From: Hanleya hanleyi | Lineage: Eukaryota > Mollusca > Polyplacophora > Lepidopleurida > Hanleyidae | Direction of reading: 5' to 3' | NCBI GenBank assembly: GCA_036873755.1 | Contig: JAVTVY010016131.1 | Coordinates: 1 to 64,000, forward strand | Length of the DNA stretch: 64,000 bases | Shown here: in pieces, positions 34,670 to 46,559 of the stretch | Numbering within the stretch: the stretch's first letter is position 1 | Layout of the letters: each line of letters begins with the position of its first letter | Notes under the pieces: model-generated | The model's database searches: none | Told to the model about the DNA's origin: nothing | The model's input: the letters and a program-made list of their open reading frames with translations, nothing else | Translations under genes and position numbers: made by a program

Positions 34670-36091
34670 CATTGTACCCTCTGGAGTCATTGGAAACAAC
34701 CCATACATTCGAATGGAGTTGAGGGGAGGTAATCCGATTCGAAAGTTCAATCTCCCCTGGGTTCCAAACTCTATCTGATGCCCTTCCTTGAGTTTGGACT
34801 TGTCTAACGCCACTACAAACAACATGAATCACATGACTTCTTGATATTTCAATATGGTGCTCATTGTATTCGAGGGACTATCTACCACAAGAGATCCCTG
34901 AAAAGTTGAGAATGCCCGACCCGGCATAGGCAATAGTCACTGGGAAGGGTGGGGGGGGGGGAGGAGGGGAGGGGGTTGATACTCCTTAGATGGAGGGCAG
35001 TAACTTTCTTACTATATATTACCTCAAAATGGTGAAAGCCATTTTTCGTCTATTTTTTTTTGACTCCATTTTCTGCAGTTTATATTTTTCACTTTTTTCT
35101 CTTAAAAATTAATAAATATGATTGAAGAGTTATTGGTTTATTTGCAAAATAATTTACTTTCATGCCCTAGGCAAGAAAATGTGAATAAATGGACAGAAAA
35201 TACTGCAAAAGCAACTTTCTCAGGATACCGGCCATTTTGTATTCAAAATGAAAAAATTGCACCTAGCATTATGCGGTCTCAAAATGACACCAATAAGATT
35301 TGCTGATAGTCAGAAAATTTCCACTTTGTTTTTCTTCATTCCAGAACTGCGATGAAGTTTGGTGGAGAGACAATAATGCCATAATTTAACCATTTTGTCA
35401 ACTTTGTAATAAATTTCCCCCAAATCAACTCTTATGGTGGGAAAAAATTGGATCACCTCGTGATTATAATAATAATAATAAATGCTTTATTTAACGAGGG
35501 TTACACAATCAGTCAGAGACTGTTCTCCCTTGAGGCCCTCATAACAAAAGAAAGATGTTCAAATATATTGTATCTATAAAGCACAATTTATGATGATAAT
35601 ATATATGTAACATACAAATAATCAATCTCTGTTATTATTTACAAAATTATTTACAAGTTTCTTGAATTAAATTCTTAGAGAGATCATAATCATTCCAACT
35701 TACTCAATGCTGTGGTCTATGAGCATCGTGACATATTTTCTGGTGGGATTCTCGACTTGCTTCCACTTTGAATGTGCCATCTTTCCAACAGTTTTCTTCT
35801 GAAAACTTGTTTGTGAGCTAGTGGCCTTGGACACATCTGTTTTCATAATTCAGAAAATCATAGTATAAATTGGCAAAATTCAAAATTTAGGAACATTTCA
35901 ACAGTAAGGTACAGCAGTCTTTTTCTTGTAAATCAGAAATTTTCATGATAAAATCGATTCATTTGACAAAAAATATAGGAATAATAGGAAACAAGCTGAG
36001 TAGGTAGCAGGTCCTCCGCCAAGTAGCCTGTTTGAGAGCATACAGCTTCCAATATCTCCTTAAATATAACTTGGAAAGTGGATATGTGTAT
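34670..36091. other. Non-coding stretch with a SINE/LINE 3' tail
   Basis: At 35467-35530, on the minus strand, the words ACCCTCGTTAAATAAAGC and ATTTATTATTATTATTA form a typical 3' end of a non-LTR retroelement, with an ATT-repeat tail. A G-rich run lies at 34947-34973. A short stretch AAAAATATAGGAATAATAGG near 35970 recalls the MITE interiors. No gene recognised. Confidence 0.55.
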
Positions 36092-36741
36092 CAGTCCTTG
36101 TCTTTTGTAAATGCATGGTGAGCTAAAAATAGTGTACCTAACATAGCCAAGGGGAGTGCCTAGAGGAGCTAAAAATCGCTCTCCTGAATTCTCCAAGGAG
36201 AGCGATTTTGTAGATCTTAAAATGAGTTATCTCCCTTTGATTATACTCTGAAGCTCCACACATGTTTAAGTGAAAACTCTTTACCCACAAGAGAGCTGTT
36301 ATCAATTCTAGCTCATTGATCATGTAATAGTAGACTTGCAATTCACATTGATTGTATTATGTTGTTTTTGAGAGGGAAATAAAAACTAAAAATATCCATT
36401 AATTCCTATGAAATTTTGTTTCTTATTTCAACTCAGTTTACTAGTCCCTAGAGTCTTCCACTTTCATTTTCTACAATAAATTGTGACTTAACTGCCTTAA
36501 TAATCAAGAACTGACAAATTTGTTCATTTTCATTTGCGAAAAATGATCATGCAAACTTCAGACTTTATTACATTATTGCTTCACAGTAATACAAATAAGT
36601 TCAGATTTTAACTCAAATGAAATGGTACTGATCTATGTTTACTGTAATTTACAACACAATCAACCCGACTAAATCATCACAATCAATTGGTAATCTGAAC
36701 CAACACTGTCCATGATCAGTCTGAAAAAAAACAACTCATTA

Positions 36742-39454
36742 TCAGCACTGAGCAGTCAGTCTTTGAAACACTGTATCTGGATCTTCACCTTCATCAAGAT
36801 CCTCCTCCGATTCAGAGGAGCTAGAAAGAGAACCAGGTTCTGCACCACAGGGTTGGTCGTCTATCTGAGAGCATGCAAGTAAGATGACTAAATGCACTTT
36901 CGACCACACTGTTACTGGGATCAATACACCGTACGATCTCAGCTAACTTACAGATGTTGGGAAACTCACTACGACGATAAACAAGAATCTTAGCCCAAAG
37001 ATCCTTTGCCGGCACACCCTGATAGAAATGTTTCACAGTTATTTTAAAGTCATTCCACTCTGTCTCCAGTCTAGACTTGTCAAACCCTACATAAGTTAAG
37101 GTTTCTTCAAAGTGTTCTGCAATGGATGTTAAGGAAGACAAATCTTCTATGCCGCTGCACCAATTTGCTGGGTCCAACCAGATCATCTCCTGAAAGACTG
37201 GTAATGTGAACGAGGTAAAGCGACTGTCAAGAGAACTGCAAATGTCCGCGACTGCTTTAGGTCTCAGACGATTTATGGTCCCCATTGCCATCTACGTGGA
37301 TGTTATGCCACTCAGAGACAGGTTGACATATTCACGGTTCGCCCGCTTCCTCCTTGTATGGCCATGCTTTGGCAGTTTCTGTTCAATCATTGTGTGCTCC
37401 GGCGTACCATCTATAATATATAAAAAAATGAACATCTGATTAAATGACATTATGATCTGACATGTACATGTGTATTCTAGTTCCTGAACTTTGTGTTAGT
37501 TTCTAAAGCTTTATCCTCATTTAACAAAAAAAAATTTTGTAAAATTTTGTGTAATCAATTTTTATATTTTCAAAAATCAATTTATATTTTGTTATTATGA
37601 TTATTCAATTGTACAATATTTAAATAGATGAATTTAATCATAGATCAATTTTTCACATTAAAATTCAATCCTCGGGCTATGCATGGAAGCATTTTAATTA
37701 GCAACATTTTAAAAGTTTCTTCTTTTTGACCGAGTGAGTGAGCGAGTGAATATGATTTAACGTCGCTTTCAACTATATTTCAGTCATATCATGACGCTGG
37801 GTACTATTCCTTTTCACACCCGGGAACCACACGGGTGGGGTCCTATTCCTTTTCACACCCGGGAGCCCCACGGGTGCCTCAGTTAGTCGTCTGTTATAAC
37901 AAGCTGTCTGAGGAGCTGAGGCCTATTCTTACTGATGACAACTTACCTGGTGACATCTGCAGTTTGATCCCAAATGGAGTTACCAACTCCTGTGTAGAGA
38001 CAGGGTTCTGGGCTTGAATCTCTTGAAGTCGGGCCTTCGTCTTCTCAATGGCTGGGAGAACCTCTGTAGCAATTATGTCCTCTTTCTCTAATCTGAGCGA
38101 AAACTTGGCCAAGTTGTCTAGAAGCTGAAGGTACAAGACACATACTGAAAGGAAATTATAGTCCTTCAGCTTCTTCAAAACCCCTCTCATCTTGGCCATC
38201 ATATTGGAAACCTTTCCATTTTCAATACAATCCTCTAACGTCTGGCCCAGGACAACCCAGTTATGTATTAAATGCTGGACTCCCCGTCTTTGATGGCTGA
38301 CAAAGCGGGTTCCATGAACTTTGGATGAACCTCTAGCACCTTGGCCATGTTGAAAAAGTTTCTTTTTAATTTTCCCGATTGTTTGAACAAGTAATATATT
38401 GTCACCATGAAGTCATAGGCTTTTGAGAACTCTGGCATTTTCATGAGAGAGTCTTTTATAGCAAGTTCGGCCCTGTGTAGTACACAGTGTACTGGTATTA
38501 GCCAACCCCGGCCGTCCTCCATCATTTTTGTCAGCAGTCCGTTGTACTTCCCCGTGTTGACCGAGGCACCATCACTATAGTGAAGCTGACAGTCTTTTTA
38601 ATGTAGCCTTCATGCCCAATGTTAACCTTTGCACCGTCACCAAAGAAAACATCATCCACTGATTTTTTCAGATTTGTGGCATCAGCATTTCCATAGTCAT
38701 CCACATCTTGAAGAGCCGCACAGACAAACAATGGCTTACCATTCCGGACTACACGGATGAGAACTAATTCCTTCTCGCTCCCAGTTTTGCGTGCCTGCGA
38801 ACCGTCGGTCAACAGCGAAAACACGGATGCAGAATTTAATATTTCAGTTATTTTGGATCTCACTGTATCGGCTATTTCATGCACAAATTCACGGGCCCGT
38901 TTGCAATCATCACATTTGCTTATAAGTTTTATTCCATTTGCTTTCTGTACAGAAACGAGTGTTTTAAAATGTGATAGTGGAAGTCCATTTATAGCCATCA
39001 GATAGGCTGAGTTCAGTAGCTTACGGTAGGCCTCTCTGGAAGCCTGACGGATGGCTGTGTCAATGCGTGGTTGTTTAAATTGTGGTTCTTCGGTACCGGC
39101 AGTAGATGTATTTTCAAATTCGTCAGAGGTGGTGGAGGAGGAAGAGCTGTTCGCGGCGGTTGTTTCCAGAAGATTTTCATACTTCAAGGCAGCATAGTGC
39201 ACTTTGGAATTCAGGTGTCGCCTGACATTATACTTCGTTACGAAATATGTTCCCTCTATGTATTTCTGCATGTCCTTTTTGGCCTATCCTTTAAACCGAG
39301 GGTCTCTGGAAAGTTTCTCGCTATGTTTAGCACACAGTTTGCACCAAATTCTCTCAACTTTTCCATCATCTACTGTCTGGAAACCTATTATGTGGCCAGC
39401 ATTCCATTTCAGGAATGTCGAGATTGTAACAGTAGTACTCAAATTTGAAGACAT
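36742..39454 (-). pseudogene. hAT transposase gene, left copy (broken)
   Basis: Start ATG at 39454 (MSSNLSTTVTISTFLKW). It has a Cys2-His2 BED/TTF-like finger (IWCKLCAKH; RRHLNSKVHYAAL) and the first catalytic Asp in FSLLTDGSQARKTG. The second Asp is in SDGASVNTGKYNGLL, and the hAT C-x2-H motif in HCVLHRAELAIKD. The C-terminal dimerisation region is SNSVVESAFSHLTCMLSDRR. One intron (37946-37411, GTAAGT...TATTATAG) contains a SINE. Breaks: CAG to TAG stop after RFKG (39286-39284); a frameshift near 38590; a 12-13-bp deletion near 38325 that shifts frame; and a ~300-bp deletion after SDRR. After that deletion the frame ends in TLWCRTWFSF. Function would be hAT transposition; this copy cannot make it. 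Confidence 0.8.
37729..37903 (-). mobile_element. SINE in the intron of the left hAT transposase
   Basis: On the minus strand: AGACGACTAACTGAGGCACC (with a changed base), two GGGTGTGAAAAGGAATAGGA words, then TGAAATATAGTTGAAAGCGA and CGTTAAATCATATTCACTCG ending in a TCAC-repeat. The same SINE sits at the same place in the right copy, so it was in the transposon before the two copies separated. Confidence 0.8.
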
Positions 39455-40082
39455 AGTCAGTGAAAGCAGACACTCCGACAGAACGATGAATGAACTTGAC
39501 TGCGCTCGCGACGAGACAAACAACATGGACGCTACCTCCCAAAGTAAAGCGAGTCAAAAAATGTCAACTGTTGCGACTGGCTGATTCAATGAAAAGCACT
39601 CCTGTAAACCAATCAAAATGCTGATTGGAACAGATATACAGCCTTGCGATGCGCTACATTATCGTAATTTCGTGTGGCTGAGAAGAGTCAACTACCATGA
39701 CTACCGGGTCTCTTTGTCCAATCACATCAAGGTTGACAGGAGGACAGTTGGTTGTTCGACAAGCCATGTGAGTTCACTCGATGAAACAACAACAAGAAGC
39801 TGTCTTACACGGCAGATTACACTTATGTGACTCTATTTAGGCGAGCGAAAAATCGTGTACCTCGAACAAGAATTAGGTGAGCGATGGTGCGCGAGAGCGA
39901 TCATTCGCCTCCAAATGCAAGGACTGGTGTATGTGGAAAGAGATTTTTATCTAGAATTGTTGAGACATGTTGAGGAGGTTTGGGAAGCAGTAATGGGTAG
40001 TGTAACACTGGAATGTAAGTCTGTAGTTGTATATGGTGATTTGTGGATGGTGAGGTTTACAAATCGATGGGTGGAATAGACC

Positions 40083-41634
40083 AGAATATCGCATTCACAA
40101 CACAAATGGGTACAATATGGGTGTGTGAAATCCAAGATGGTCAATGGCAGCCATCTTGGATTATATAATACTACCTCAATGAAAATCAAAACCAATGGCC
40201 GTCTAACTGACGTGAAGCACCTTCTCAAGTTTGAAGTCAATCGGACGAATTGTTCTCACGATACCGCGTTCACAAGATGCGGGACGGACGGAATACAAGA
40301 TGGTCAATGGCAGCCATCTTGGATTATGTACCTCAATGATAATCAATACCAATGGCCATCTAACTGATGTGAAGAACCTTCCCAAGTTTGAAGTCGATTG
40401 GTCAAATTGTTCTCGAGATATCATGTTCACAAAATGTGAGACGGATGGAATCCAATATGGTCAATGGCAGCCATCTTGGATTACATACCTCAGTGAAAAT
40501 CAATACCAATGGCCATCTAACTGATGTGAAGAACCTTCCCAAGTTTGAAGTCGATTGGTCGATTTGTTCTCAAGATATTGCATTCACAAGATGTGAGAAG
40601 GATGGAATCCAATATGGTCAATGGCAGCCATCTTGGATTACACACCTCCGTGAAAGTCAATAGCAATGGCCATCCAACTGATGTGCAGAACCTTCCCAAG
40701 TTTGAATTCGATTGGTCGAATTGTTCTCGAGATATCGCATCACAAGATGTGGGACGGACAGAATCATATACGGTCAATGGCAGCCATCTTGGATTTGTAT
40801 CTCAGTGAAAATCAATACCAATGCCAATGGCCATCTAACTGATGTGAAGAACCTTCCCAAGTTTGAAGTCGACTGGTCGAATTGTTCTTTGATATCGCGT
40901 TCACAAAATGTGGGATGGACAGAATCCAATATGGTCAATGGCAGCCATCTTGGATTATGTACCTCAGTAAAAATCAATACCAATGGCCATCTAACTGATG
41001 TGAAGAACCTTCCCAAGTTTGAAGTCGATTGGTCAAATTGTTCTCGAGATATCGCGTTCACAACATGTGGGACGGATGGAATCCAATATGGTCAATGGCA
41101 GCCATCTTGGATTACATACCTCAGTGAAAATCAATACCAATGGCCATCTAACTGATGTGAAGAACCTTCCCAAGTTTGAAGTCGATTGGTCGATTTGTTC
41201 TCAAGATATCGCATTCACAAGATGTGGGAAGGATGGAATCCAATATGGTCAATGGCAGCCATCTTGGATTACACACCTCCGTGAAAATCAATAGCAATGG
41301 CCATCCAACTGATGTGCAGAACCTTCCCAAGTTTGAATTCGATTGGTCGAATTGTTCGAGATATCGCGTTCACAAGATGTGGGACGGACAGAATCATATA
41401 TACGGTCAATGGCAGCCATCTTGGATTACATACCTCAGTGAAAATCAATACCAATGGCCGTCTAAAAAATGTGAAGCACCTTCTCAAGTTTGAAGTCGAT
41501 TGGTTGAATTGTTCTCGAGATATCGCGTTCACAAGATGTGGGACGGACAGAATCCAATATGGTCAATGGCAGCCATCTTGGATTATGTACATCAGTGAAA
41601 ATCAATAGCAATGGCCATCTAACTCCAGTCCTTG
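40083..41634 (+). mobile_element. Family-C pearl-like tandem-core element, main part
   Basis: Ten units of about 157 bp. Each has CAATATGGTCAATGGCAGCC followed by ATCTTGGATTA, CCTCAGTGAAAATCAATACC, TGGCCATCTAACTGATGTGA and ACAAGATGTGGGACGGA (unit words near 40139, 40300, 40460, 40618, 40775, 40934, 41092, 41249, 41407, 41566). It is cut at 41634 within CCATCTAACT by the right hAT copy and resumes at 47529 with CTAACTGATGTGAAG. Non-coding; the many frames through it are artefacts. Confidence 0.9.
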
Positions 41635-42977
41635 TGTTTGGAGGCGAGCGATCGCTCTCACGCACCATCGCTCACCTAATTCTTGTTCGAGGTACACGAT
41701 TTTTCGCTCACCTAAATTGAGTCACGTAAATGTAATCTGCCGTGTAAGCCAGCTTGTTGTTGTTGTTTCATTGAGTGAACTCACATGGCTTGTCGAACAA
41801 CCGACCGTCTTTTTGTCAACCTTGATGTGATTGGACAAAGAGACTCCGTAGTCATGGTAGTTGACTCTTCTCAGCCACACGAAATTACAATAATGGAGGG
41901 CATCGCAAGACCGTATGTCTGTTCCAATCAGCATTTTGATTGGTTAACAGGAGTGCGACCAGCCAGTCGTAACAGTTGACACTTTTTGACTCGCTTTTCG
42001 TTGGGAGGTAGCGTGACCTGCGTCCATGTTGTTTGTCTCGTCGCGAGCGCAGTCGAGTTCATTCGTCGTTCTGTCGGAGTTTCTGCTTTCACTGACTATG
42101 CCTTCAAATTTGAGTACTACTGTTACAATCTCGACATTCCTGAAATGGAATACTGGCCACGTAATAGGTTTCCAGACAGCAGATGATGGAAAAGTTGAGA
42201 GAATTTGGTGCAAAATGTGTGCTAAACATAGCGAGAAACTTTCCAGAGACCCTCGGTTTAAAGGACAGGCCAAAAAGGACATGCAGAAATACATAGAGGG
42301 AACATATTTCGTAACGAAGTATAATGTCATGCGACACCTGAATTCCAAAGTGCACTTTGCTGCATTGAAGTATGAAAATCTTCTGGAAACAACCGCCGCG
42401 AACAGCTCTTCCTCCTCCACCACCTCTGACGAATTTGAAAATACATCTACTGCCGGTACCGAAGAACCACAATTTAAACAACCACGCATTGACACAGCCA
42501 TCCGTCAGGCTTCCAGAGAGGCCTACCGTAAACTACTGAACTCAGCCTATCTGATGGCTATAAATGGGCTTCCACTATCACATTTTAAAACACTCGTTTC
42601 TGTACAGAAAGCAAATGGAATAAAACTTATAAGGAAAAGTGATGATTGCAAACGGGCCCGTGAATTTGTGCATGAAATAGCCGATACAGTGAGATCCAAA
42701 ATAACTGAAATATTAAATTCTGCATCCGTGTTTTCGCTGTTGACCGACGGTTCGCAGGCACGCAAAACTGGGAGCGAGAAGGAATTAGTTCTCATCCGTG
42801 TAGTCCGGAATGGTAAGCCATTGTTTGTCTGTGCGGCTCTTCAAGATGTGGATGACTATGGAAATGCTGATGCCACAAATCTGAAAAAATCAGTGGATGA
42901 TGTTTTCTTTGGTGACGGTGCAAAGGTTAACATTGGGCATGAAGGCTACATTAAAAAGACTGTGAGCTTCACTAGTG

Positions 42978-44729
42978 CAGGGATTCATACACGTCAGTTC
43001 TACGTACCGAATTTCGGTTCGTAGATTGAGTTTTAAAACTCAATTTTTCAGTTCAAAACTCAATTTTTTTGAGTAAAAAATCAAAAGTTTTCACCAAAAT
43101 ATTTATACTCAATTTGTGTGTTGGAAACTGAATTTTCAGGCTTCGGAAACTGAATTTTTAAGCTTCGTAAATTCGAAATTACAATACCCGGTTGTCAGGA
43201 AATCATCCCATGGTCGCGAAAGCACATGTGAATCTGTCGGCAGCAACAACAACGTCAAGTGCAAACTCCGTCAGCTGCTCTGAATTTACCTCGGACGACT
43301 TAGTCTGTTAACGGGATATATTCATCCGAGACTAGTTTATCCCACGTAATGTTAGTTACATCGACGTATAATTCCGTGGAAGAATCCCGAATACTTATGA
43401 ACCGTAATTTCACTGAACAATCAATGAGTCGCCATTTTTTGGGGGGGGTTTCGTTTTCGTTCGACCTTTTCGTTCTCGTTCCTTCCAACGCAGGGAGATA
43501 CAAACGATACTGAATAAAGACACGTTGTTTTCGTAGAATGCCAATCGTAAGCATTTCTTTGTATAATCTGTGTGGTCTGTCTTGAGAAAATAGTAATACT
43601 GTATCATTTTCAGTTTGGTAACGAAGATTGACACAACCGTACAGCATGCGGTTTGAGAACATAAGGGAGTGAACTCTTCCTAGCGAGAGAGCAAGCAAGC
43701 GTTTTGAAGCGTTTCTTTGTTGTTTTTTCCTTCTTTTTTTTTTGTTAACCATATTCTATCAAAATAATATCATCCTCAAGACTCCTATTATTTGTGTAAC
43801 CCAATACAATCATCGTGTATATAAATAAAATATATACAATCATCGTTTTATAAACCAGTGTGATTTTTCATACTGTGGTCATTTGTAATTGAATAATATC
43901 ACAATAACTGGAACTTCACTTTATGTCATCACAATATTTTTATATTTATTAATTCACTGCTTTTGTTAAATGTTTCCATAATTAAAATTATTTTTCTGTT
44001 AATGTTAAATTTTGGATAATGGTTTCTTCAAATTTAATTTTAGATCTAAATTAATAGATAAATGGGGTTTTTATTATATCAATATATATTTTTTTTATAA
44101 TTACCACCTAACAAGTTGGGCCATATTTGTATACTGAAATTGGATGTGTGTTTGTGTATTATTCAGACAGTCCTGTGTGGAAGTTGGAAAAAGGAATTAA
44201 AAGTTCTTTTATGTATTGTTGATTGATTGAGATATAACAGCTTTCAGAGAGGGAAATAGTTGACACTCCTCACTGCATGTATATGAGAACTACATGTACA
44301 TGTATAAATGAAAACCAGTACCGGCAGCATTACAGAGTTTTACCTGATTACCTGAAGTATTACTCGTAAACAACTTGAATAAATCTAACATAATTTGTTC
44401 ATGTATCCTGCCGGATACCTGAAAACATAATGATGGAAACGAGTAAACGCAATCAACGACACAAAATGGTTTTAATTACACAAAAGGTTAAAAAATACCT
44501 GAATTGGTAACAGTAGACAAGGTTCACAGAACTAAACATTTACCCTGGTTTGTAAAAAAATTATATACTCAACACTGGGGGAAAAAATGACCCTGGTTTG
44601 TAAAAAATTTATATACTCAATTTGAGGGATAAAAAATGCCGATAAATTTTATTTTAACTCAATTTGAGTGAAAAAAAACTCAATTTTCCAGATTTCGGTT
44701 CGTAAAATTTGGACTTCTATGAATCCCTG
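42978..44729. mobile_element. 1.75-kb hAT-like element, 5-bp TSD TAGTG, inside the transposase gene
   Basis: The ends CAGGGATTCATA and TATGAATCCCTG form a perfect 12-bp inverted repeat, flanked by TAGTG (42973-42977, 44730-44734). Subterminal parts on both sides have TTTCGGTTCGTA and runs of ACTCAATTT words. The uninterrupted site is visible in the left copy of the hAT element (CTTCACTATAGTGATGG on its coding strand). Confidence 0.88.
43300..43752 (-). CDS. Unknown basic ORF within the 1.75-kb inserted element
   Basis: This is the only sizeable frame in the inserted element, 150 codons. It starts with a Lys/Arg-rich stretch (MVNKKKRRKKQQRNASKRLL), followed by mixed sequence (MLYGCVNLRYQTENDTVLLF; KKWRLIDCSVKLRFISIRDS) and ends WDKLVSDEYIPLTD. 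I do not recognise a domain. The mixed hydrophobic/polar composition looks protein-like, unlike the repeat-derived frames nearby. It has no downstream transposase motifs, so it could be an exon or cargo fragment. Translation is unproven. Confidence 0.3.
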   Translation of the reverse strand: MVNKKKRRKKQQRNASKRLLALSLGRVHSLMFSNRMLYGCVNLRYQTENDTVLLFSQDRPHRLYKEMLTIGILRKQRVFIQYRLYLPALEGTRTKRSNENETPPKKWRLIDCSVKLRFISIRDSSTELYVDVTNITWDKLVSDEYIPLTD

Positions 44730-45377
44730 TAGTGATGGTGCCTCGGTCAACACGGGGAAGTACAACGGACTGCTGACAAAAATGATGGAGGACGGCCGGG
44801 GTTGGCTAATACCAGTACACTGTGTACTACACAGGACCGAACTTGCTATAAAAGACTCTCTCATGAAAATGCCAGAGTTCTCAAAAGCCTATGACTTCAT
44901 GGTGACAATATATTACTTGTTCAAACAATCGGGAAAATTAAAAAGAAACTTTTTCAACATGGCCAAGGTGCTAGGGGTTCACGTCTTTAACTTCCCAAAG
45001 GTTCATGGAACCCGCTTTGTCAGCCATCAAAGACGGGGAGTCCAGCATTTAATACATAACTGGGTTGTCCTGGGCCAGACGTTAGAGGATTGTATTGAAA
45101 ATTAAGGTTTCCAATATGACGGCCAAGATGAGAGGGGTTTTGAAGAAGCTGAAGGACTATAATTTCCTTTCAGTACATGTATGTGTCTTGTACCTTCAGC
45201 TTCTAGACAACTTGGCCAAGTTTTCGCTCAGATTAGAGGAAGAGGACATAATTGCTACAGAGGTTCTCCCAGCCATTGAGAAGACGAAGGCCCGACTTCA
45301 AGAGATTCAAGCCCAGAACCCTGTCTCTACACAGGAGTTGGTAACTCCATTTGGGATCAAACTGCAGATGTCACCAG

Positions 45378-45916
45378 GTAAGTTGTCATCAGTAAGAATA
45401 AGCCTCAGCTCCTCAGACAGCTTGTTATAAGAGGCGACTAACTGAGGCACCCGTGGGGCTCCCGGGTGTGAAAAGGAATAGGACCCCACCCGTGTGGTTC
45501 CCGGGTGTGAAAAGGAATAGGACCCAGCATCATGATATGACTGAAATATAGTTGAAAGCGACGTTAAATCATATTCACTCGCTCACTCACTCAGTCAGTC
45601 AAAAAGAAGAAACTTTTAAAATGTTGCTAATTAAAATGCTTCCATGCATAGCCCGAGGATTGAATTTTAATGTGAAAAATTGATCTATGATTAAATTCAT
45701 CTATTTAAATATTGTACTATTGAATAATCATAATAACAAAATATAAATTGATTTTTGAAAATAGAAAAATTGATTACACAAAATTTTACAATTTTTTTTT
45801 TTGTTAAATAAAGATAAAGCTTTAGAAACTAACACAAAGTTCAGGAACTAGAATGCACATGTACATGTCAGATCATAATGTCATTTAATCATATGTTCAT
45901 TTTTTATATATTATAG
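45378..45916 (+). other. Intron of the right hAT transposase
   Basis: Donor CCAG|GTAAGT at 45378 and acceptor TATATTATAG at 45916. Joining gives a phase-1 junction, SP-D-GTPEH, that restores the open frame between the two exons. The left copy has the same intron at 37946-37411. The intron contains the SINE at 45430-45601. Confidence 0.75.
45430..45601 (+). mobile_element. SINE in the intron of the right hAT transposase
   Basis: Reads AGAGGCGACTAACTGAGGCA, two GGGTGTGAAAAGGAATAGGA words, then TGAAATATAGTTGAAAGCGA and CGTTAAATCATATTCACTCG with a TCAC/TCAG-repeat tail. Same place and sequence as in the left hAT copy. Confidence 0.82.
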
Positions 45917-46559
45917 ATGGTACGCCGGAGCACACAATGATTGAACAGAAACTGCCAAAGCATGGCCATACAAGGAGGAAGCGGGCGAACCGTGAATATG
46001 TCAACCTGTCTCTGAGTGGCATAACATCCACACAGATGGCAATGGGGACCATAAATCGTCCGAGACCTAAAGCAGTCACGGACATTTGCAGTTGTCTTGA
46101 CAGTCGCTTTACCTCGTTCACATTACCAGTCTTTCAGGAGATGATCTGGTTGGACCCAGCAAATTGGTGCAGCGGCACAGAAGATTTGTCTTCCTTAACA
46201 TCCATTGCAGAACACTTTGAAGAAACCTTAACTTATGTAGGGTTTGACAATTCTAGACTGAAGACAGAGTGGAATGACTTTAAAGTAACTGTTAAACATT
46301 TCTATCAGGGTATGCCGGCAAAGGATCTTTGGGCTAAGATTCTTGTTTATCGTCGTAGTGAGTTTCTCAACATCTGTAAGTTAGCTGAGATCGTACGGTG
46401 TATTGATCCCAGTAACAGTGTGGTCGAAAGTGCATTTAGTCATCTAACTTGCATGCTCTCAGATAGACGACTGGACTCAGTCTTAAACATAGTACCATGG
46501 AAGATCTACTCCTTATTAAAATCAATGATTTGACGTGAAGTGATAGGGAGGGAATTATT

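Larger units (their letters stand above)
36092..39926 (-). mobile_element. hAT transposon, left copy, 6-bp TSD GTGTAT
   Basis: The ends are CAGTCCTTG (36092) and CAAGGACTG (to 39926). The flanks are GTGTAT on both sides (36086-36091, 39927-39932). Subterminal GCGAGCGA and GAGCGAT words are repeated near the 5' (gene-start) end. The transposase gene lies on the minus strand. It is the inverted twin of 41635-47528. It lacks about 300 bp at the 3' end of the gene that the right copy keeps. Confidence 0.88.
42098..46533 (+). pseudogene. hAT transposase gene, right copy (more complete, interrupted)
   Basis: Start ATG 42098. Exon 1 reads through the zinc finger (IWCKMCAKH...MRHLNSKVHFAAL), a Ser-rich linker, and FSLLTDGSQARKTG with the first catalytic Asp (codon 42746) to GYIKKTV, where an insertion (42978-44729) breaks it. 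It resumes with SDGASVNTGKYNGLL (Asp codon 44734) and the hAT C-x2-H motif HCVLHRTELAIKD (~44820). A 2-bp loss near 45102 shifts the frame before MTAKMRGVLKKLKDYN. An intron (45378-45916) follows. The last exon (45917 onward) joins in frame as D-G-T-P and carries SNSVVESAFSHLTCMLSDRR with the catalytic Glu, then LDSVLNIVPWKIYSLL to the stop at 46533. Family: hAT with a BED/TTF finger, resembling ZNF862-like proteins. Not functional as it stands. Confidence 0.8.

Noticed and set aside
38757..39584. Plus-strand frames opposite the left hAT transposase
   Set aside because: Mirror of coding sequence on the other strand, repeated in the inverted copy.
40083..41660. Frames repeating NMVNGSHLGLHTSVKIN-like peptides
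   Set aside because: Produced by the 157-bp tandem unit of family C in all phases.
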